Numbered from the stretch's first letter, positions 26,496 to 37,505 are shown. The stretch is DNA of 64,000 nucleotides from a candidate division BRC1 bacterium ADurb.Bin183 (GCA_002070185.1 MWCT01000003.1:151752-215751), one strand, 5' to 3'. Notes: generated by a model from the sequence alone, not told the origin. Program-made: numbers and translations.

Positions 26496-28163
26496 TTATT
26501 GCATGAGTTGGCGGGCAAGCAAGAGAGCCGCTTGAATATCCTTGCCTCCCATCATGTGGGCAAGTTCTTTGAGGCGTTCTTCGCCTTCAAGGGCGCAAAG
26601 TTCTGTGAAGGTTTTGCCGCGCCGCAAGGCTTTGCGAACGGCGATGTGATGTCCGGCGCGCGCGGCAATTGCCGCATGATGTGTGATGCATAAAATCTGA
26701 TGGCTTTCCGAAAGCGTTTCCATCATCTTTCCCACATGGCGCGAAACCTCGCCGGAAATCCCCGCGTCAATTTCATCAAAGACAAGCGTGGGGATGGCAT
26801 CGCGTCCTGCCATGACGGATTTGATGGCGAGCATGACGCGCGAGAGTTCGCCGCCGGATGCGACCTTGCGCAGCGGGGCGGCGCCAAGTCCGGGATTAGC
26901 CGCAAGCAAAAACTCAACGGCATCCTGTCCGTTTGAATCCGGCGTCTCCATCGGTGAAATCTGAATATCAAACTGCGCCTTTTCCATTGCCAGATTTCTT
27001 AAGAGTGTTTGGATTTCTTTGCGCATTTTATCCGCGGCTTTGAGCCTGCTTTGGCGGAGGCGCTCCGCCGCTTCTGATAAATTTTTTAATTCATCCGCAA
27101 GTTTTTCTTCAATCTTGCGCCGTTCGGTTTCATCAAAATTCATCTTATTTAATTGCGCTGAGATGGTTTCCCATTCCTGAAAAAGGGATTCTTCCGAACC
27201 GCCGTGTTTTCGAATCAGGCGGCGGATTGTCTCAAGCCGATGGGTAACGTCGTCGAGCCTTTGGGGGTCGGCTTGGATTTTTCCGGCATAATCGCGCAAT
27301 GTATATGCCATGTCTTCGAGTTGAACTCGGATTTCTTCAAGCGTTGGGGGCAGGTTTGCTAAATTGGACTCGACCGCGCAAATCTCGCCCACGCGATGGG
27401 CGACTTCGTGCAATAGCGAGATGATGGAGGGTTGTTCATAATCCGCTCCCTCATAAAGAAACGAATAAGACTCCGCGGCAAGACGCGCGAGAGTTTCCGC
27501 ATGGGCGAGCCGCTTTTCCTCATTTTCTAAAGATGCGAGTTCTCCGGGGAGTGGATTGATTTTTTCAATTTCTGCAATCTGGTAATTTAGGAAATCGAGA
27601 CGTTTTTCAAAATCGCGCGATGATTCCTCGAGTTCATTGCGGCGTCTGCGCAGCGCGGCAGCCTTGCTCCATATTGCGCGGTATTTATCCAATAATTTTT
27701 CGTGTCCGGCAAAGGCGTCGAGCGCCGTTCTGTGCGCCGATGTATGAAAAAGGGATTGATGCTCATGCTGCCCATGCAAATCAACGAGCATCTCGCCGAG
27801 ATGTTTGAGGTCTGCCACGCCTGCCATCTGGTTGTTTATGAAACAGCGGTTTTTGCCGGAGCGGATTATTTCGCGGCGAATTGTCAGCTCGTCTTCATCT
27901 CCCAATTCAATTTGAATTTCCTTCAAACTGGATATGACTGCGTCGGGAAAGGGCGGCGCAAAACTCGCCTCAACAACGGCGATATTTTCATCGGCGCGGA
28001 TATCGTCCGAGCTGGCTCTCCCGCCGAGCGCGAGTTCCAGTCCGCCGATAATGATGGATTTCCCTGCGCCGGTTTCGCCGGTCAGGACGTTGAATCCGCG
28101 TTCTAAATTAATGGCGATGGATTCAATTGTGGCAAGGTTTTGGATGGAAAGGGTTTTCAGCAT
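26496..28163 (-). CDS. recN: DNA repair protein RecN
   Basis: 555 residues, the usual RecN length. It starts MLKTLSIQNLATIESI; Walker A GETGAGKSIIIGGLE follows, then long coiled-coil arms (about 150-350). The C-terminal signature is ASGGELSRVMLAIKSV with Walker B TLVFDEIDAGISGEV. It is an SMC-like ATPase for double-strand-break repair. It is convergent with iorB; no SOS-box-like element could be confirmed upstream. Confidence 0.96.
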   Translation of the reverse strand: MLKTLSIQNLATIESIAINLERGFNVLTGETGAGKSIIIGGLELALGGRASSDDIRADENIAVVEASFAPPFPDAVISSLKEIQIELGDEDELTIRREIIRSGKNRCFINNQMAGVADLKHLGEMLVDLHGQHEHQSLFHTSAHRTALDAFAGHEKLLDKYRAIWSKAAALRRRRNELEESSRDFEKRLDFLNYQIAEIEKINPLPGELASLENEEKRLAHAETLARLAAESYSFLYEGADYEQPSIISLLHEVAHRVGEICAVESNLANLPPTLEEIRVQLEDMAYTLRDYAGKIQADPQRLDDVTHRLETIRRLIRKHGGSEESLFQEWETISAQLNKMNFDETERRKIEEKLADELKNLSEAAERLRQSRLKAADKMRKEIQTLLRNLAMEKAQFDIQISPMETPDSNGQDAVEFLLAANPGLGAAPLRKVASGGELSRVMLAIKSVMAGRDAIPTLVFDEIDAGISGEVSRHVGKMMETLSESHQILCITHHAAIAARAGHHIAVRKALRRGKTFTELCALEGEERLKELAHMMGGKDIQAALLLARQLMQ

Positions 28164-28461
28164 TTGAGTGTTTTTAAAAATTGGTTTTAAGGTTTCGGTA
28201 ACGTCTGTCTGCTTTCTGGTTGCGCCGGCGGGTAATAGATTTTCCCTCCCCCGTAAATTGAAAAAAATCTTATGGCATTATTCTTGATGGGTTCAACCAC
28301 TTTCTTCCAAACAGGTTTTTTGTTTGGGTTGTTTGTTTGGGTTATACGCCGGCGGGAGAGGATTGCAAATAAAACAATTGACGGGGGCGGCGTATGCCAA
28401 ATTAGGCTTGTATTGCGCCTTCGTTAATGATATTGAACATTTATCAATTAAAAGGATTAAC

Positions 28462-30426
28462 ATGCAAACTTCAAATTTTGAAATCTGCGGATTATCAGGC
28501 AAAGCCGTTGTGAAATTCGGCTCAAGGAATTATTTCATTCATGCCGAGGATTGGGGAAACGGCGCGCTTCGTTTGGTTGTGAAAAAGGGCGGCGGGGCGC
28601 ATCGTCCGCCATTTCTTATCGGCGCGGGCGCTGTGATAAAACCGCATATCAGCGAGCAAAAAATCGTTTATGAATCGGGCGCCTCGCGGTTTATCTTTCT
28701 CAAAAAAGGCGGATGGGAATGGCTGCATCAAGGACGAGCCATGCTCAAGAGCGCCGATGATTTTTATGTTTCTTTCAAAGGATTGAGGACATTTGCCCCG
28801 CCGCTGAATTTGAGCGAATCATCGGCGGAGATTTCCTTCCATCTTAATCCTGATGAGCCGGTTTATGGCGGGGGCGAGACGTTCGGCTATCTGAACAAGC
28901 GGCGTCAAAAGCTGCATCTTCGAATTATGGACCCTTGCGGTTTGGCCACAACGGGATACTCCTACAAACACATCCCGCTGTTTTGGAGTCCGAGCGGTTG
29001 GGGCATATTCGCCTGCACCAGCTATCCCGTCATGGCTGACATCGGCGGCACATCGTTTATCTCGTTCAATCTGAAAATCGAAGAGCCGGTTTTGGATTTG
29101 TTTTTGCTGCCGGGTTCGCCGGGCGAAATAATTAAGAAATATTGGCAATTGACCGGCGAGCCGCCGCTTCCGCCGGAATGGGGACTGGGCGTCTGGTGGT
29201 CTCGATGTATGTATAAAAACGCCGAAGAGGTCAGGGAGGTTGTGACGGGTCTGAAGCGTCATAAAATTAAAGGGAGCGTTATCAGCCTTGATCCTCTCTG
29301 GCTCAAGAACCGCAAATCGTGGAAATGGGACGCCTGCGATTTTGAATGGAATGATGATGATTTTGGGCGAATGGAGGATTTTGCGAATTGGCTACATGGG
29401 GAGGGATATAAACTCTGCCTTTGGGAAAATCCGCACATTTGGCTGGGCGGGGATTCATTGAAGAAATTCAAACCTTATCTTTTAAAAGATAAAAGCGGCG
29501 GCGCGTCAAAATCTGAGCCTCCCCTTTGCGGAATGGGAATCATCAAGAGCATGAGCCGCGTTGGGGTTTGGGATTTGACATCCACATCGGCGCGGCAAAA
29601 ACGCAAGCAGCTGATTGCCGAACTTATCCGACGCGGCGCCGATACTTTCAAGGCGGATTACGGCGATGGCGTTCCCGGCGATATTCATAATATTTATGCG
29701 TTTGATTATCTGCAAAACACATGGGAGGCGATTGCGGAAATCCGCGGCGAGGCGGAGACAATTATCTGGGGGCGCCCCGGCTGGAGCGGCTGCCAGCGCT
29801 TCCCCGGATGCTGGGCGGGCGACAGCCAGAGCACGTTTTATTCGATGGCTTCGACGCTTGCGGGTTGTTTAAGCCTTGCGGCAAGCGGCGTTCCTTGGTG
29901 GTCGAGCGACATCGGAGGATTCCATCATTATACAGGAAGACCGCCCTCCGCAGAGCTTTATCTGCGATGGGCAGAATGGGGGCTTCTTTCGCCGCTGGCG
30001 CGTTTTCACGGAACAACGCCGCGCGAGCCATGGCATTTTGGAAAAGGCGCAATTGCAATTATTAGGGATTTGATTAATCTGCGTTATCGGCTGATTCCGA
30101 GTCTTATTGAAGATTTTTCAGACTTGAAGCGGCGCGGGCTTCCGCTGGCGCGCCCGCTTGTTATGGAGTATCCCGGCGATCGCAATGTTTGGGATTTGGC
30201 TGGCGAATATATGCTGGGGTCATCGTTTCTTATTGCGCCGATTCTTGAAGAAAATGCGTCATCAAAAAAAGTTTATATACCCGACGGAGAGTGGAGACGT
30301 TGCAAATCAGGCGCGAAAATTTTTAGCGGTCCGGCATGGGTTGAATGCCGCGCCGAACCGGGAGATCCGATTATTTTTAAACGTTCAGGGTTGTTCAGGG
30401 ATAAGACGAAACGTTCCCATTTTTAA
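28462..30426 (+). CDS. glycoside hydrolase family 31 (alpha-glucosidase/alpha-xylosidase type)
   Basis: 654 residues from ATG 28462 (AAAAGGA upstream); the frame is open earlier, but the preceding 46 codons look non-coding. The N-terminal beta-sandwich has FHLNPDEPVYGGGETFG. The barrel carries the nucleophile Asp399 in FKADYGDG and the acid/base Asp454 in GCWAGDSQSTF, about 55 residues apart as in GH31. It has no signal peptide, so it probably works in the cytoplasm on imported alpha-linked oligosaccharides. Its last 42 bp overlap, tail to tail, with the lipoprotein gene ending at 30385. Confidence 0.93.
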   Translation: MQTSNFEICGLSGKAVVKFGSRNYFIHAEDWGNGALRLVVKKGGGAHRPPFLIGAGAVIKPHISEQKIVYESGASRFIFLKKGGWEWLHQGRAMLKSADDFYVSFKGLRTFAPPLNLSESSAEISFHLNPDEPVYGGGETFGYLNKRRQKLHLRIMDPCGLATTGYSYKHIPLFWSPSGWGIFACTSYPVMADIGGTSFISFNLKIEEPVLDLFLLPGSPGEIIKKYWQLTGEPPLPPEWGLGVWWSRCMYKNAEEVREVVTGLKRHKIKGSVISLDPLWLKNRKSWKWDACDFEWNDDDFGRMEDFANWLHGEGYKLCLWENPHIWLGGDSLKKFKPYLLKDKSGGASKSEPPLCGMGIIKSMSRVGVWDLTSTSARQKRKQLIAELIRRGADTFKADYGDGVPGDIHNIYAFDYLQNTWEAIAEIRGEAETIIWGRPGWSGCQRFPGCWAGDSQSTFYSMASTLAGCLSLAASGVPWWSSDIGGFHHYTGRPPSAELYLRWAEWGLLSPLARFHGTTPREPWHFGKGAIAIIRDLINLRYRLIPSLIEDFSDLKRRGLPLARPLVMEYPGDRNVWDLAGEYMLGSSFLIAPILEENASSKKVYIPDGEWRRCKSGAKIFSGPAWVECRAEPGDPIIFKRSGLFRDKTKRSHF

Positions 30427-32007
30427 CGCCTTGAAGTCCTCAGGCGAGAGATATTCGAGGGAAAATAAACAGACGCCGGTTGCGCCGAGTTCGCGCGTTA
30501 TGCGAATCTGTTCCAACAGCATTTCCGGGCGAAAGCCGAGATACGGTCCGAGTCCTACAATCGTTTGAACATGCTCGGGTATTTGCGGGAGCAATGCCGC
30601 GCCTTGCTTACGCAACATATTGTTATCGGTTGTATAAGCCATGAAATAAACTTGGTCAAGCCAGCCTTTATTAAGCCATAATTCCCAATCTTGAAATTTA
30701 TGCTCTTTTGATTCGCTTAAAACTGGGAAAACATCGGCGGAGAGTTTAATTTCCGGTCGAATCTTTTTTTGAAGTTGGCGAACCTGCTCGACAAATATTG
30801 TAATTTGCTCTCTGCGATATTCATCCCATTTGAGCCACTGCTCTTTATCGCCAAGGGGATTGAGCGTTTTGGGGTCGGAGCCGAATCGCTCTTGAAAATT
30901 TTTTCTGCAAACATTGCAATAACAATATCCCTCCTCCGCAGGAAGGCTGCGCGGGTAGCGGATATAATCCAGTTGCAGTCCGTCAATCGGATATGTTTTA
31001 AGAAGACGCTCATAAATTTCCAGCCAAAAATCCCGCACCTCTAAGCGCGACGGGCAGAAATAATAATAGCCCTCTTCAAGGCGCGAGGCGGGGCTGCCAT
31101 GGCGGGCATGAGCAAGCCATTGCTTTTTTTCCGCAACCAAAAAGGAATCCTGAAAGCCGATGAAATAAACTTCCACCCATGGGATGATTTGGATTTTGTA
31201 TTGTTTCCCCAGTTTGCAAAGTTCCATAAGGGGATCCCACCCAAGAAAGGTTTGATGCTGCGGAAGAAAAGGATGCGCGTTCGGATATATCGCTCCTCCC
31301 CAATAAATGGTTTCGGGGCAGATGCAGTTAAATCCGACATCGGCGATTTTTTTAATTGTGTCATGAAGTTCTTCCGGCGATTTTTCATGAAGGCGATACC
31401 AGCAGGCGCGTATTTCTTTTGCGCGCGAGGGCTGAACGCGATAGAGATATTCATAGGCGTTGTTCAGCGCGGCTACAGAATTTTTGGATGCGATAAAATC
31501 CGATGCTTTATTTTTATAGGCAGCGGGGTTAATGTCCGAGGGGTATTGGCGAAAAATTTCATCTCCCTGTTTTATGATTTCGTTTGAGAAATAAATTTGC
31601 GCGTCGGCATTATCCGTTGCCGCAATCTGTCGTTTATTGACGGATACAAGAACGCCGGGATAGATGTGTCTGCCGAGCCAATCGGCGGCGCGCCCATGTC
31701 CGGAGAGCACAAAGCCATCGGATGGGATAGCGGAATTATTCCCGCCGACCGTTCTGGCGACGCCTGCTTGAATAACCGCTTCAATACCCCATTCATTGGT
31801 TCCGGTGGCGCCGCCGTATTTCGGCGTGTAAAGAATCATCTCATCGGCGTCGCGCCCGCCGGGGAAGTTGCCGCCGCGCGGGTTTATTTTATCAATGGTA
31901 TATTTCGATATTGTTTCCGATTCAGCCATAGGGGCGGTTTTCTTTTTTTCAGTTTGACAACCGGAAATTGCGGCAAGCATCAAAAGAATTATGATGATTA
32001 TTTGCAT
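30385..32007 (-). CDS. GHL10/DUF187-type glycoside-hydrolase-like lipoprotein
   Basis: 540 residues from ATG 32007, chosen because it begins a lipoprotein signal MQIIIIILLMLAAISGC with lipidated Cys17. The barrel has the family blocks RACWYRLHEKS, ADVGFNCICPET, PWVEVYFIGF and DGLQLDYIRYP, and ends with the ADVFP/DQVYFMAY strands of GHL10 (DUF187). GHL10 proteins such as YngK resemble glycosidases, but the substrate is not established. It starts 10 bp after ftsH and would be co-transcribed with it. A Cys-rich loop (CYCNVCRKNF) is present. Confidence 0.83.
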   Translation of the reverse strand: MQIIIIILLMLAAISGCQTEKKKTAPMAESETISKYTIDKINPRGGNFPGGRDADEMILYTPKYGGATGTNEWGIEAVIQAGVARTVGGNNSAIPSDGFVLSGHGRAADWLGRHIYPGVLVSVNKRQIAATDNADAQIYFSNEIIKQGDEIFRQYPSDINPAAYKNKASDFIASKNSVAALNNAYEYLYRVQPSRAKEIRACWYRLHEKSPEELHDTIKKIADVGFNCICPETIYWGGAIYPNAHPFLPQHQTFLGWDPLMELCKLGKQYKIQIIPWVEVYFIGFQDSFLVAEKKQWLAHARHGSPASRLEEGYYYFCPSRLEVRDFWLEIYERLLKTYPIDGLQLDYIRYPRSLPAEEGYCYCNVCRKNFQERFGSDPKTLNPLGDKEQWLKWDEYRREQITIFVEQVRQLQKKIRPEIKLSADVFPVLSESKEHKFQDWELWLNKGWLDQVYFMAYTTDNNMLRKQGAALLPQIPEHVQTIVGLGPYLGFRPEMLLEQIRITRELGATGVCLFSLEYLSPEDFKALKMGTFRLIPEQP

Positions 32008-32017
32008 TTGAGTTTGA

Positions 32018-33958
32018 TTAAGATGGCGTTTTCCATGGTTTGAGTTTGTTAAGATTCCCTTCGCCCAGTCCTTGGTTGGTTTCGCTAATTTCCGTTGTTT
32101 TTTTTGCGCGCACGGGATTGGGAGGCAGTCCTTTATTGCCGTCATTTTTCAAGGGCGGCAGCGGCTTTCCTTGAATCAAGTCATCGAGTTCGTCGCCTGT
32201 GAGAGTTTCGCGCTCAACAAGGATGTCTGCGATATTTTTCAAAAGGTCGTAATTATCTCTAAGGATTTTCAAGGATGTGTCATGGGCTTCCTGAATAAAA
32301 CTCTGCACCTCTTCATCAATTTTTCGGGCAGTTTCGTCGCTGAAATTTCGCGTATGGGCTATTTCGCGTCCAAGAAAAACCTGATTATCGGGCTCGCCGA
32401 AGGTGCGGGGTCCAAGGTGCTCGCTCATGCCGAATTCGCAAATCATGCGATGAGCCAGCGTGGTCGCTTTGCGCAGGTCATCGGCTGCGCCGGTGGTAAA
32501 CTCGCCGAAGACAATTTCTTCCGCGGCGCGTCCGCCCAGCATATAGACCAGATATGATTTAAGACGGCGCCGCGTTTGGTGTTTATGTTCATCGCCCGGC
32601 AGGATGCTGGTGAGTCCCAGCGCGCGCCCGCGGGGTATAATGGTGATTTTATGGACGGGGTCGGAATCGGGCGTCATTTTAGCGCAAAGGGCATGCCCGA
32701 CCTCATGCACGGCTGTAATCTTTTTATCTTCCGGCAGGAGGATCATGCTGCGCCGCTCCGGACCCATCAAGACGCGATCTTTGGCTTCTTCAAAGTCATC
32801 TTGATCTACGGCGGTTTTATTATTTCGCGCGGCAAGAAGCGCGGCTTCGTTGACCATATTGGCAAGGTCGGCGCCGGAAAATCCGGGGGTTGCTTTTGCT
32901 AACACGGCGAGGTCAACATCGGGCGCTTTGCTGATGTCTCTCGAATGCACTTCAAGAATTTTTTCGCGTCCGCGCACATCGGGGATATCCACCGCAATCT
33001 GCCGGTCAAATCGCCCCGGTCGGAGCAGCGCGGGATCGAGGACGTCCGGACGGTTTGTGGCGGCGATGAGTATGACGCCTTCATTGGGGTCAAATCCGTC
33101 CATTTCCACAAGGAGCTGGTTGAGCGTCTGCTCGCGCTCATCATGCCCGCCGCCAATGCCGGTGAAACGGTGTCTCCCCACGGCGTCAATTTCGTCAATA
33201 AAGATAAGGCAGGGATGGGAGCGCTTGCCCTGTTCAAAGAGGTCGCGGACGCGCGAGGCGCCGACGCCGACAAACATTTCGACAAAATCCGAGCCGCTGA
33301 TGAAGAAGAAGGGGACTCTTGCCTCGCCTGCCACCGCCTTTGCAAGGAGGGTTTTTCCGGTTCCAGAAGGTCCATATAACAGGACGCCTTTGGGGATGCG
33401 CCCTCCCAGACGTGTGAATCGTTTGGGGTCTTTGAGGAATTCGACGATTTCTCTCAATTCCTCTTTCGCCTCCTCCACACCGGCAACATCATCAAAGGTT
33501 ACTTTGACTTGCCCTTCTGAAACAAGGCGCGCCCGGGATTTGCCGAAACTCAGCGCTTTGTTGCCTGTGCCCTGAATCTGGCGCATGATTAAAAAGAATA
33601 ATATGAGGAACGGAATAAACGGCAGGAGCGAATATAGCATTTGTTGAGACAGCGCCGATGGCGGACGGGGGTCATACTGGATATCATTTTCCAGCATCAC
33701 CTGAAGCACCTTTTCCGCCTGCGAGTCAAAATATTGCGTGGTAAAACGCCCCCATTTGCCGTCCTGCTTCACATATTCGCCGGAGAGCCGCCCGCCTTTA
33801 TCCACAACCTCGCCAATGATGCGTTTATCTTTTGCCAGTTTAAAAAAGTGGATGATGTTAATCTTCTCCGATTTAGATTTTTGATTAACCGTCAGGACGA
33901 TGAGGATGCATCCCACGAAGATTACAATCCACAGGGTTGCCGATTTCAAACCATTCAT
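32018..33958 (-). CDS. ftsH: ATP-dependent zinc metalloprotease FtsH
   Basis: 646 residues. Two membrane helices (about 8-25 and 107-126) frame the periplasmic domain. The AAA+ module has Walker A GPSGTGKT (196-203), Walker [11 protein letters not shown] and the second region of homology [19 protein letters not shown]. The protease zinc site is HEVGH, with a later acidic ligand. It degrades misfolded membrane proteins and short-lived regulators. It is followed closely by the GHL10-type gene on the same strand. Confidence 0.97.
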   Translation of the reverse strand: MNGLKSATLWIVIFVGCILIVLTVNQKSKSEKINIIHFFKLAKDKRIIGEVVDKGGRLSGEYVKQDGKWGRFTTQYFDSQAEKVLQVMLENDIQYDPRPPSALSQQMLYSLLPFIPFLILFFLIMRQIQGTGNKALSFGKSRARLVSEGQVKVTFDDVAGVEEAKEELREIVEFLKDPKRFTRLGGRIPKGVLLYGPSGTGKTLLAKAVAGEARVPFFFISGSDFVEMFVGVGASRVRDLFEQGKRSHPCLIFIDEIDAVGRHRFTGIGGGHDEREQTLNQLLVEMDGFDPNEGVILIAATNRPDVLDPALLRPGRFDRQIAVDIPDVRGREKILEVHSRDISKAPDVDLAVLAKATPGFSGADLANMVNEAALLAARNNKTAVDQDDFEEAKDRVLMGPERRSMILLPEDKKITAVHEVGHALCAKMTPDSDPVHKITIIPRGRALGLTSILPGDEHKHQTRRRLKSYLVYMLGGRAAEEIVFGEFTTGAADDLRKATTLAHRMICEFGMSEHLGPRTFGEPDNQVFLGREIAHTRNFSDETARKIDEEVQSFIQEAHDTSLKILRDNYDLLKNIADILVERETLTGDELDDLIQGKPLPPLKNDGNKGLPPNPVRAKKTTEISETNQGLGEGNLNKLKPWKTPS

Positions 33959-34092
33959 AATAAATAACCGCCGCTCATGATTAAATTAACAAAAAATAAA
34001 ATACCGCTATTTTTAAAGCAAATAACTAAATAGATAATCCCTTTTTCTTGAACGGGTGTCAAGACTATTGGTTCACAAGATGAGGCGGAATG

Positions 34093-36369
34093 TCATTCTT
34101 CGCTTTCGATAAGGTCTCTTCGATAACCGCATTTCGGGTTCGGACAGCGCATCTGCTTTTTGCCGTTGCGCCATTCCACAATCAGGAAGCTCGCGGTTTT
34201 GCATTCGGGGCAAGGCTTGCGCAGAGGCGCTTCGCGGAGAATAAAATGACAGTCCGGATAATTGGAACAGGAATAAAATACGCGTCCTCGTTGGGACATT
34301 CTTTCAACCAGATTTCCGCCGCATGTTGGGCAGGTAACTCCGATGGGATAGGGTTTTGTGTTTCTACATTCGGGGTAGCCTGAGCAGGCAAGGAACCGCC
34401 CCCGCTTGCCTGTGCGGATAATCATGGGGCGTCCGCATTTTTCACAATTGATTTCGGTTTCCGCCGGTTTGACAACTTGGATATTGCCTTCTGTATCGGT
34501 GTTATATTCTTTGGTATTTCGGCATTTGGGGTAGTTGGGACATGCAAGGAAATGCCCTCTTCTTCCCCAGCGTATAATCATTTTAGCCCCGCATTTTTCG
34601 CACATGACTTCTGTTGGATGTGTTTCGCCTCGAACGTTGCGCATCTGAGTCGGCGCCTCGGCAAGCCGCTTTTCGAACTGAATATAAAACTCGCGCAGCA
34701 GGTCTGCCCAATTGACCTTTCCCTCTTCAACTCTATCCAGTTGATCCTCCATCATTGCGGTGAAACGAATATCCAAGATTTCCGGGAAGGTTTTAACAAG
34801 GATGTTCGTTACAATTTTGCCCAAGTCTGTGGGGATGAACTTTCCTTTTTCTTTTAGCACATATTCCTTTTCTTGGATTGTGCTGACAATTGCGGCATAA
34901 GTTGAGGGGCGTCCGATTCCCTTTTTTTCAAGTTCTTTGATGAGGGAGCTTTCAGAGAAACGCGGAGGAGGCTGCGTGAAGTTTTGCTGGGGTTTAATTT
35001 CAAGAACTTTAAGCAGGTCGCCTTCTTTTAATGGCGGTATCTTGCGCTCTTCCTCGGCTTGCTCGGCGCCGCTGTTTTGATTGTTAACTTCTTCATCCTT
35101 TCCCTCTTCATAAAGGGCGAGAAAGCCGGAGAAAATATTAGTCAATCCGGTTGTGGAAAACAGGTATCGTTGATTGACAAGGCTCTCGACTCGGGTTTGC
35201 ATAAAGACGGCATTGGACATTTGTGATGCGATAAAACGGTTCCAGATTAATTGATATAGTTTAAATTGAGGTTTATCCAGAAACGGTTTAACTCTATCCG
35301 GCGTCCATTCCATTGAAGTGGGGCGGATGGCTTCATGGGCATCTTGCGCCGTTTTTTTATTTTTATAAACGCGAGCCTGTGCCGGCAGGTATTCCTTTGC
35401 AAAGTTTTGTTTGATAAATTGACGCGCTGCGCCGAGGGCTTCTTCCGAGATGCGCGTGGAATCGGTGCGCATATATGTGATGAGACCAACGGGTCCTTCT
35501 TCGCCGACGTTAATACCTTCGTATAGATGCTGGGCAAGCGACATGGTCATGCTGGCTGGAAAACGGAGACGGCGCGCCGCTTCCTGTTGGAGGGTGCTGG
35601 TAATAAACGGCGGCGACGGGGCGCGTTTGACTTCCTTTTTTTCAACTTTTGCGACTTTGAATTCGGCGTTTTCAATTTCTTGCAGGATTTTTTTTGCGTC
35701 ATTTTCTTTGGAAAGGACGGGCTTTTTCCCATCTATTTCAGTTAAGCGCAAAATAAAATCGGGCGGGTTGTCAGCGCGCACATGGGCGTCAATAGTCCAG
35801 AATTCAACCGCCTTAAAATTTTGAATTTCCTCCTCGCGCTCGCAGATGATTCGAACGGCGACCGACTGGACGCGTCCGGCGCTGAGTCCGCTTTTAACCT
35901 TTTGCCATAATAACGGGCTGATTTTATATCCGACAAGTCGGTCAAGGATGCGTCGGGCTTGTTGAGCCTCAAAAAGGTCTTTATTCAAACGAATCGGGTT
36001 TGCGATCGCATGAAGGACGGCATTTTTGGTAATTTCATTAAATGTGGCGCGGTAGATTTCTTTCTTTTTTGTGTTGATTTCTTCCGCGATATGCCAAGCG
36101 ATGGCTTCGCCTTCGCGGTCGGGGTCGGTTGCCAGATAGATTGCTTCTACGGTACGCGCCGCTTTTTTGATTGCATCAAGTGTTTTTTGTTTGCCTGCGA
36201 TAACTTCGTATTCCGGCGCGAAATTATTTTCCAAATCTACGCCAATTTTTTTTGCGGGAAGGTCTTTCACATGTCCAATGGAGGCTTCCACGACGAACTC
36301 ATTGCCCAGATATTTAACTAATGTTTTGGATTTGGCGGGAGATTCGACAATAACGAGATATTTTTTCAT
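34093..36369 (-). CDS. topA: DNA topoisomerase I
   Basis: 758 residues. The Toprim domain starts YLVIVESPAKSKTL, with DPDREGEAIAWH, and the catalytic Tyr lies in GLITYMRTDSTR. Four C4 zinc-ribbon repeats close the protein (CEKCGAKMI, CEKCGRPMI, CPTCGGNLV, CPECKTASF). It relaxes negative supercoils as a type IA enzyme. It is divergent from the BPL_N-type gene. Confidence 0.97.
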   Translation of the reverse strand: MKKYLVIVESPAKSKTLVKYLGNEFVVEASIGHVKDLPAKKIGVDLENNFAPEYEVIAGKQKTLDAIKKAARTVEAIYLATDPDREGEAIAWHIAEEINTKKKEIYRATFNEITKNAVLHAIANPIRLNKDLFEAQQARRILDRLVGYKISPLLWQKVKSGLSAGRVQSVAVRIICEREEEIQNFKAVEFWTIDAHVRADNPPDFILRLTEIDGKKPVLSKENDAKKILQEIENAEFKVAKVEKKEVKRAPSPPFITSTLQQEAARRLRFPASMTMSLAQHLYEGINVGEEGPVGLITYMRTDSTRISEEALGAARQFIKQNFAKEYLPAQARVYKNKKTAQDAHEAIRPTSMEWTPDRVKPFLDKPQFKLYQLIWNRFIASQMSNAVFMQTRVESLVNQRYLFSTTGLTNIFSGFLALYEEGKDEEVNNQNSGAEQAEEERKIPPLKEGDLLKVLEIKPQQNFTQPPPRFSESSLIKELEKKGIGRPSTYAAIVSTIQEKEYVLKEKGKFIPTDLGKIVTNILVKTFPEILDIRFTAMMEDQLDRVEEGKVNWADLLREFYIQFEKRLAEAPTQMRNVRGETHPTEVMCEKCGAKMIIRWGRRGHFLACPNYPKCRNTKEYNTDTEGNIQVVKPAETEINCEKCGRPMIIRTGKRGRFLACSGYPECRNTKPYPIGVTCPTCGGNLVERMSQRGRVFYSCSNYPDCHFILREAPLRKPCPECKTASFLIVEWRNGKKQMRCPNPKCGYRRDLIESEE

Positions 36370-36516
36370 GTCCCCTCACATAATATATTATTCAAAAAAC
36401 GAAAAATTTTTTAGCAAAGCCTTTAATAGCAATTTACAAAAACAAGAGAACTCATGGCTCTACTGGGCTTTTGTCAATTAAATTATGAAAAAACAATTTT
36501 TTAGAATATTTTTTAT

Positions 36517-36545
36517 TTGACATGGATGGGGCATCATCATTATGT
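36517..36545 (+). promoter_or_regulatory. probable sigma-70-type promoter for the 36.6-kb operon
   Basis: TTGACA at 36517-36522 with TTATGT 17 bp downstream (or TATGTG at 18 bp). It sits about 90 bp before ATG 36633 in the topA-divergent spacer, whose AT-rich flanks suit a promoter. Confidence 0.42.
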
Positions 36546-36632
36546 GATTAGACAAATTGTGAATAGTTTTTGTTCCAGCTATTTGCGACCGCGCTTGTTA
36601 CTGTTGCATTATTTCCCGCAGGAGTGGTCATT

Positions 36633-37478
36633 ATGAAGCAGGTTATTGTCGCTGGTGTGTTTGTTGTATTAATCTTTACGCTAATGGCTTTCGGTGTGCG
36701 TCCAGTCACTGAGCCCCTGCCTGACTTTGCGGTGTGCCTTTATAATGGCAAGGGAAGTCTTGCCAAATCGGTTGAAGGCGTCAAGTCGTCATTAAAGACC
36801 TACAGCGATATCAAAATACAAGAAGTCAGCGAATCCGATATTATCAATGGAAAGTTGAAAGGCTGCCGTGTTCTTATAATACCCGGCGGCACAGCAAGCG
36901 GCGAACGGGAAGCGCTCGGAGCCGCGGGGTGCCGCGCTATTGAGAATTTTGTTTCTTCCGGCGGCGGCTATATTGGCATCTGCGCGGGCGCATATCTTGT
37001 CCCGCTGAGCGAGCGTCAATCCGCCGCTAATATTCAATTGATTAACGCCCGTCTTCATGATTCGGAGCATTGGGTTCGAGGCGAGCAGACCATCGAATGC
37101 AGCGCCTTGACGCGCGGCAATTCGAAAACGACACCTTTTCAGATTCATTTCCAAAATGGTCCAATATTTGTTCCGGGCAAAGATCCTTATCTGCCCGAAT
37201 ACACCTGCCTTGCTAAATATGAAACAGACCTGCATGCCCCCGATGCGCCCGCCGGTCAAATGGCGGGCAATGACGCTATCATCGCCTCTCGATTCGGCAA
37301 GGGGCGTGTTATTCTTTTTGGCCCTCATCCTGAATTGACGCCGGGTTTGGAGCCGATGCTCGCTCAGGCGGCGCGCTGGGCTGCCTCATTATCCGAGCCT
37401 CAAACAACCGCCCTCGGTCCGGAATTTTCGTGGGAGGGCATTTTCGGCTTGACGCCCATCCATACAAAGAAAAAATAA
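36633..37478 (+). CDS. secreted BPL_N/class I amidotransferase-like protein
   Basis: 281 residues from ATG 36633 (CAGGAG about 9 bp upstream). An N-terminal hydrophobic segment (VIVAGVFVVLIFTLMAF) is a signal or anchor. The core shows VLIIPGGTASGE and the nucleophile elbow GGGYIGICAGAYL, as in biotin-protein-ligase N-terminal (BPL_N) domains related to class I glutamine amidotransferases. GKGRVILFGPHPELTP gives the His block. The substrate is unknown; exported versions may act on glycans or peptides. A hairpin (37506-37541) follows, before the NAGPA-type gene. Confidence 0.8.
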   Translation: MKQVIVAGVFVVLIFTLMAFGVRPVTEPLPDFAVCLYNGKGSLAKSVEGVKSSLKTYSDIKIQEVSESDIINGKLKGCRVLIIPGGTASGEREALGAAGCRAIENFVSSGGGYIGICAGAYLVPLSERQSAANIQLINARLHDSEHWVRGEQTIECSALTRGNSKTTPFQIHFQNGPIFVPGKDPYLPEYTCLAKYETDLHAPDAPAGQMAGNDAIIASRFGKGRVILFGPHPELTPGLEPMLAQAARWAASLSEPQTTALGPEFSWEGIFGLTPIHTKKK

Positions 37479-37505
37479 TCCCATAATCTCTTATTAAGAT
37501 TAGAC

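Noticed and set aside
28164..28461. Upstream extension of the GH31 frame to 28324
   Set aside because: The extra 46 codons are not family-like and a good ribosome site stands directly before ATG 28462; no promoter in the gap could be supported.
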